The notes under the pieces: model-generated
Databases searched by the model: none
Seen by the model: only the letters and a program-made list of their open reading frames with translations
Told to the model about the DNA's origin: nothing
Assembly: GCA_902729315.2 (NCBI GenBank)
Contig: LR746268.1
Span: forward strand, 5,439,501 to 5,503,500
DNA length: 64,000 bases
Reading direction: 5' to 3'
DNA from: Spirodela intermedia
Lineage: Eukaryota > Streptophyta > Magnoliopsida > Alismatales > Araceae
In this document: positions 58,601 to 64,000 of the stretch, in pieces
Layout of the letters: the number at the start of each line of letters is the position of its first letter
Numbering within the stretch: position 1 is the first letter of the stretch
Position numbers and translations under genes: made by a program

Positions 58601-61600
58601 AAAAGGGGGTTGTTTATGGAGAGCAGCTTTGTACCCTTCTCAACAACATCATGGAATCGTCAATAGCGATGTGAGAAACCGTACAATTGGTGAAAATAAA
58701 ATAAAATAAAATCTTTTCTACACATCATCATAGCCATGAGCAAAAAAATTGATCAACGGAAGCTTTATCCTACACAATTATCAAAACATAGTGTAGACCT
58801 CAAATTTTGAGAGCAGAAAAGGGTCAGCGATCAACCGCGCATTACAACGGCGAAAAGTTCTTAGCATTTGACAACTTAACAGATAGCATAGGCTGCCAAC
58901 AATAGTTGGAAGTTTTATTCAAAATAAGTATTTTCCATTAAGTACAAAAGAACGACACAAAAATTGTACGAATAAAAGCTCAAAGACAAGGATGATCAAG
59001 TTGTCCATCACATATTTTAAAAAGTTAGATTTACTATGTATAAGGTGTTGATCTTATAATGCATGGGATGTTATCTCGGCATGCACTAGAACGACTGGAG
59101 CTATTTAATCGCTAAGACCTACAATACTGGGGAACTGAATAAAACATTGGCAGCACTCTCCCATCTTCGGAGTTTTGTATTTAGTTGCCCTGATATCACC
59201 CTTAAAGTAATCAAGAACACCAAGATTTGAAAGCTCCCAGTGACAACAGATGTGCGTATCACCAAGCATTCTCAGTGAGAAGAGTGGGTCTAAAATTTCA
59301 CAACCACCTTGAATGCGTTTCGTGCATCCCTGACAGAAGTCATTCAAGACCTTGCCCGTCTTGTTAGTTCAACAAGCATAAATTCTTCCTGACCCCTTGG
59401 CCTAGGACTAAATTGTCAAAACTTTAATATTAGTAGAGGCGAAGTAAAATACTCATCTGCATGCCAAGGCAAATACTATGATCTAAGTTTAGAGATCCTT
59501 CTTTCATAAAGCTAACCAATAAAACATCAATGCGCGTATTTCTCGACTAGATGCTTTATGGCTCAGAATGTCCACAGTTTTGGGTCATGTAAGTTCACAG
59601 ACAACAGGATAGAAAATAATGATTTTAAAATTTTAACCAAATACAAGTGAACGATCATAGGATTGTGTCATGATACAGCAAGGCAAATGAGAAGCACAGG
59701 CAAAAACAATAAAAAAATGATAGCAAACCTGGTGAATATATGGCTCCATCTGATGTAACAACTCATAACCCTTCACACAAGACAAAATCATGTAAGGAGC
59801 CACAGAAAAAAATGAGGAAGCCGATACCATCCGATAGGAGATTGTTGTTTTGAGAGATACCTGTTTGAAATAGCGAAGATGAGCATCCATTGTCCCACTA
59901 ACAGCCTCCAAAAATTCAAACCGTTTCTTTGCCTCAACATTTGAAAGGGCACTGACCTGGATATGAGCTGTAGCATTTAGTGAATACAGTTTTCTGAAGT
60001 TTGACCTCCCTACGTCTACAGAAATATCATGGACCAAGTGCACGAGAGGTAACAGATCAGACGCACCAGATTGAAACGGGCTTGTTCAAAAGAGGACCTT
60101 GCACTACGCAGCTCCTGTGATACGCCACAGAACAGAACATAAGAATTTAATCTATAACAGATGAAGTCAGATACTTTGAAAAGACAGATGAAGGAAGATA
60201 TGTAAGACATTTTGAAGACCACTGAAGACTGAAAATTACCTCCTCTAATGCAGAAGCTACATCACTTTTTGTACCTTTTCTAAGAGATAAGTACTTTTCA
60301 CGGGCCTGATTGATAAGAGTAAACATAGCAACAGGCGACTTAATTCCTTGTAAAAAACAAAAAAAAGAAGGAACCGCAAGACTAAAAGATACACTCAACC
60401 CCTTCCTGATCTTCAATCGAAAACCAGATCTAATATTCACCAAATATTTACTCTCTGATTTCGTAATAACAAAAAATCCTAGGTTTGATTGATCAATAAT
60501 AATCTTCAATCCCAAAAAGAAAAGAACCCAACCTGATCATATACAAGACTGGCCTTGTCAAAACGTTTCCGTGCTTCCTGCAATAAGATATTAAAGTATT
60601 ATTTACAGTTGCTACAGTCGACCGACATGAAACATAAGCTCAACAGCAGACTGGCCTTTGCCAACAACAAACACTGTTAATTTTCAGAAGCAAGGCATAT
60701 ATACAGCACCCGTGTGCATACATATGCACAAATGCCTAAACCTTGTAAGAAGTCATGCATGTCGTTAATTCAGTCTGCGTATTTACTTTTTTAAGGCATT
60801 TTTTCAGTGATCATGGGGATATATATTTTCAGATATTTAGGTGAAATGATAAGCGTACCTTCGTATTGTCTCAAAGGATGTCTCATATAATTTAATGTTC
60901 TAAAATATAAATTTACCGTTAATATCAATCAAGAGGATCATACAAAAGGAAATAACATTTTAAAAAATAAATCTTAAAGAAAAATGCGAAACAGAAGAGC
61001 AAAGACAGATAAAGGACCCAAAATAAGCAACAGAATGCAGCATCTAATAAATCATTAATAAATATCAATACTTTTATTATTTTTTTGATAAATTTTTGTG
61101 GGAGAAACGTGTTATTTGGAGTTAGTTTCTGATCAGTTTCTAGTTTGTCAGTTACCTAGTTTGTTACCTTCCTAGTTGATCAGTTCCCTCAACCTAGGTA
61201 GTTTTCTTTTATAATGGTCAGGGTAATGGTATTTAACTATCAGTTGTTCTATGATTTGAGTAAAGAAGAGATTTTTCCCGACTGTTTATCCTTGTATGGT
61301 TTGCGTCAATTATCATGATGTTGCTTATAACAACAAAATAAAAAACTTAGACGACAGTATCTGTCACTCAACATATGGTTTACTAGATATCTCATGGGCT
61401 GCTAAAGGTACCTTCACATCATGCAGATCAACGTTGACAAATTGAAGCAATCTATCATTTAGCATGTGTTCAACCTGAAAAAGATATGACAGTGTCAAAA
61501 TTATAAGAAGAAGAAAAAAAAATTAGAGGAAGAAAATTTTCGAAAAAATTATGACGCCATATCTTTAACTAAGCATATAAGCAAGAGATAGATGTGACAG

Positions 61601-62699
61601 ATCGCTAGTGGTTTTATAAATGTAGGGAAACTTATGATGATCCCCACATCAAAGCGGAAAGTCTACAATTTAGGTTCATCAGGGACAGTAAATTTTGGGA
61701 CCACTCCATGAAGCTGTCTGATATCGCAGTCATTTACTTAGTATTCCCCTACAATTTACATACCCATATTCAGAGGCTATTGTGGGCTTTTAAGTGTCAA
61801 TATAGGGCAGGGTAAAATACCAAGTTCCCAACTATAGAAGCAGAGAAATGCCAAAATCCCTCTTCTATGGTCAAAGAAATTCCGGCTATGAGTAAACTCA
61901 GCCATGGTTATTGTCCGTCCAGATTGAAGTGGGAAAAGAGATTCAGTGTGCTGTAGAAGAAAACGGGCAGATTTTCATTTCCGTTTTCTGCTGGAGAATA
62001 GAAAGGATCAGCTAGATGCAATGTGCTGGATTTTTTTTCTCTCATTTTTCAAGTAGTTGCACTGAGCACTTTCATAGAATCGATGTATTGAGCTAGTCAT
62101 AAGCAAACTTAACAGTTTTCATGGCTCCATCTAGTTTTAACACCCACTTTAGTATAAAAATTTCAACAAGATACTAAAAGTAACGACATTACCCAAAGTC
62201 AAGAACATATATTTATGGCGTCATAAACTGGTGATCATCCGGCCCGAGACAAAAGATGATTCCTTGCAGAATCATGCCACTGGCTGATGAAGCACATGAT
62301 TCCACATAGAGTACAGACTAAAGCCCTGCATCTTCTGATGCCCTTCTTTGATACCTCCACCCCAGAATAATACGGTAGGGAATGGCCTACGGACTACAAT
62401 AATGTAGCTTTACAAATAATGTTACTGTCCTGCAAACTAAGTAATCCAGACACATACATATTAGGATCAGTCAATTTGCATAGGTAAAGCTTTTTAAGTG
62501 GAGTGTGTAGCAACCATTGGTCCTGGATCATTCTACCCGGTATGGATTAACAGTAGTCCGCAAGATATACGAGCTGCCCTTCATACAAATGCAGCTTACA
62601 GAATATTCTCCAAAAATACAGAAAATACCTGCGATCGGAGGACTTCTTTGTATGTTCCAATTTCCCTCAGTGCAATTGTAAATTTTGTCATGACTGGCC
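55469..62699 (-). CDS. AGD3: ARF-GAP with BAR, PH and ankyrin domains, AGD3/VAN3 type, 5' end missing
   Basis: ACAP-type ARF GTPase-activating protein. VAN3/SFC acts in trans-Golgi traffic and vein continuity in Arabidopsis. Sixteen exons are visible on the minus strand: 62699-62629, 61474-61412, 60577-60533, 60305-60240, 60114-60067, 59956-59861, 59770-59729, 58410-58195, 58059-57928, 57795-57565, 57252-57166, 57077-56736, 56527-56400, 56316-56223, 56077-55668, 55580-55469; about 727 residues. The BAR domain runs from [14 protein letters not shown] to [11 protein letters not shown]. The PH domain begins [20 protein letters not shown], and [16 protein letters not shown] is its last helix. The ArfGAP zinc finger is [11 protein letters not shown]...CIEC with Arg in GVHRNLG. 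Ankyrin repeats ([33 protein letters not shown]) come last. The N-terminal 70 or so residues (first BAR helix) are missing and probably lie beyond the right edge. The last intron (55581-55667) is mostly a CT array. Confidence 0.93.
55602..55650. repeat. (GA)24 array inside the last AGD intron
   Basis: About 24 GA units (CT on the sense strand) make up more than half of the 87-bp last intron of the ArfGAP gene. Confidence 0.95.
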
Positions 62700-64000
62700 C
62701 TAAAATAAAAAACGAAATTTCCAGAAAAATAAAATCAAGCACCGAAATTCAATGACGGCACAAAAGCACAACCAGAAATAAATAAATCTTACGAGCTTCA
62801 TCATAAAGAGGCTTATTGCAAGGAGTAACCAAAGCTAGGGATAGAAACTGAAAACTGAAATAATCTTAAGGAAATGTAGCATATAATGCTCGTCTCTGAA
62901 AGGGGATAGTACCGCATGGTGATTGCTACAGAAAAAGTAGAAGATTAGCACGTAAAAAATCAGCTCGCAAAAGAAAAAAGTCTCCCAATGCACGAACAAG
63001 AAGCATACTCCCAAAGCGAAGCATACTCCATGATCACTCTTGTACACTAGCTAAGATAGCATAGCATCTTCAATCAACCAAGAGGTCAACGGTTTAATAA
63101 AGTGGCTATTTCGTTCCATCTAAATAGCCCAAATACTGGACGCAGAATGACCCACTAAACTACATGATCTCTCTTGATATTCCAACACCACTTTCAATTT
63201 GCCACGTGCCAAATTCAGAGCAGAAGCAATGCCCATGGAATAGGTGGTCATTAGCCCTCTTCTTCAAACCCACAAAGACAGCAAGGAGTATTGAAGCTGA
63301 GAAGAAGAAAGATACGCGATCACATGTAGGAAGTTGGCCATGTGAAGCTCTCCATTTGAAACATTTCAAATTCCGAGGAGATGAGACGCCCCAAACTAGA
63401 TGATTCATATGATGTTTGATGCCCCCATCATTAGTCATGAAATAAGCTGGTTTAGGTAAAAGTTTGTCACCTCTTCGCCATTTCTAATTTCGTGAATTTA
63501 ATTCCGACCCATGCAGCAATAGCCCAATAAGAAAGCCTTGAAGATCTATTAATATCCCTGTCTCTTCGCCATGCATATTCCTTCAGAATCTAGGCAACAT
63601 CCTTCCGTTTTATTAGGGTCAAAAGCCTTGGCCACTGTTACGAGTGGATCCTCTACTACTTCACATAACCTTGGGAAACAAACATGGAAGGATGTGATAC
63701 GAAGCTTTACGCAAAAATTAGAGGTAAAAGCACTCTACGTGAAAGCCCCACCAAAGCAGCATCAAGGAGAGACATTTTTTACATAAAAACAGTTTCAGAA
63801 GTGCCGCTTATGGAAAAAAACATTGTAATAATAACCATGGGTACCTTCAATTAACAGAACATTGGACTCCTCCATTTACGAAAGGAAAAGTATATTAGAT
63901 TTGGCAGTCATGAAAGGACATTTTGACTGAATCAAGAAGTTAGAGAGTGCAGTCCTTGCATGCATCACATGTACAGCGACACAACTGGATGACACGATTA
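62700..64000. other. 5' intron sequence of the AGD gene with LINE relic
   Basis: AT-rich sequence beyond the first visible AGD exon. No exon encoding the missing BAR N-terminus was found on the minus strand up to the right edge, so this is taken as intron. A decayed LINE fragment occupies about 63040-63440. Confidence 0.5.
63040..63440 (-). mobile_element. Decayed LINE retrotransposon fragment, zf-RVT region
   Basis: Minus-strand translation shows the zinc-binding region found at the C-terminus of plant LINE reverse transcriptases. It reads LVWGVSSPRNLKCFKWRASH then GQLPTCDRVS, next CCLCGFEEEG in a shifted frame, then NDHLFHGHCF back in the first frame, and downstream HSASSIWAI, a stop, and MERNSHFIKP. 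Frame changes and stops show it is dead. The element may extend to about 63600, where LEIRNGEEVTNF-like sequence can be read. The 5' part, RT core and poly-A tail were not identified. It lies in the same orientation as the host AGD gene. Confidence 0.75.

Noticed and set aside
1-64000. tRNA, rRNA, CRISPR or phage-like elements
   Set aside because: No tRNA-like T-arm with matching acceptor stem, no rRNA blocks and no spaced repeats were seen; the sequence is plant nuclear throughout.

Overview
The window is nuclear DNA of a flowering plant. Genes are split by many short, mostly GT-AG introns, the protein families are plant-specific (DYW-type PPR, SCD2, ICE1, ARF, CORYNE, plastid ClpC), and leaders, introns and spacers carry many CT/GA microsatellites. 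Very GC-rich first exons (PPR, ICE1, CRN, SCPL) beside AT-rich introns would fit a monocot or an early-diverging lineage, but that is only inference; no species is assigned. There are no bacterial-type operons, CRISPR arrays, rRNA genes or tRNA genes that I can support.

Layout. 1-1951 (-): PPR gene, cut by the left edge. 2641-11252 (+): 17-exon SCD2-like coiled-coil gene, divergent from the PPR gene. 11253-16775: about 5.5 kb with CT arrays and an imperfect duplication but no convincing gene. 16776-18887 (+): SCPL45-like serine carboxypeptidase, tail-to-tail with 19426-24411 (-), the plastid Clp chaperone ClpC. 24412-29104: ClpC leader region and GC-rich spacer. 29105-31386 (+): ICE1/SCREAM-type bHLH factor. 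33592-39520 (+): plastid monofunctional aspartate kinase, tail-to-tail with 40390-44686 (-), an ARF2-type auxin response factor with a tasiR-ARF-like site. 44687-49338: spacer. 49339-49803 (-): mitochondrial ribosomal protein L11, head-to-head with 49997-52365 (+), a small seven-exon P-loop ATPase resembling SWSAP1. No single open frame shows this ATPase; it had to be assembled from splice sites. 52843-54253 (-): CORYNE-type receptor-like (pseudo)kinase. 55469-62699 and beyond (-): BAR-PH-ArfGAP-ankyrin protein of the AGD3/VAN3 type, whose first exons lie past the right edge. A decayed LINE fragment sits in its 5' intron.

The genes do not form one pathway. Several act in growth and development (ICE1 and SCD2 in the stomatal lineage and cytokinesis, ARF2 and VAN3 in auxin and vein patterning, CRN in meristem signalling). 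Others are housekeeping genes (ClpC, aspartate kinase, mtL11). I found no convincing undescribed multi-gene system. The best leads are the hidden SWSAP1-like ATPase with its P-loop split by an intron, three introns that appear to be GC-AG, a CORYNE copy that keeps several catalytic-site residues, and microsatellites that make up most of several short introns.

Exon coordinates were worked out by hand from splice consensus, reading-frame phase and family conservation. Comparisons with Arabidopsis proteins rest on recall, not on a search.
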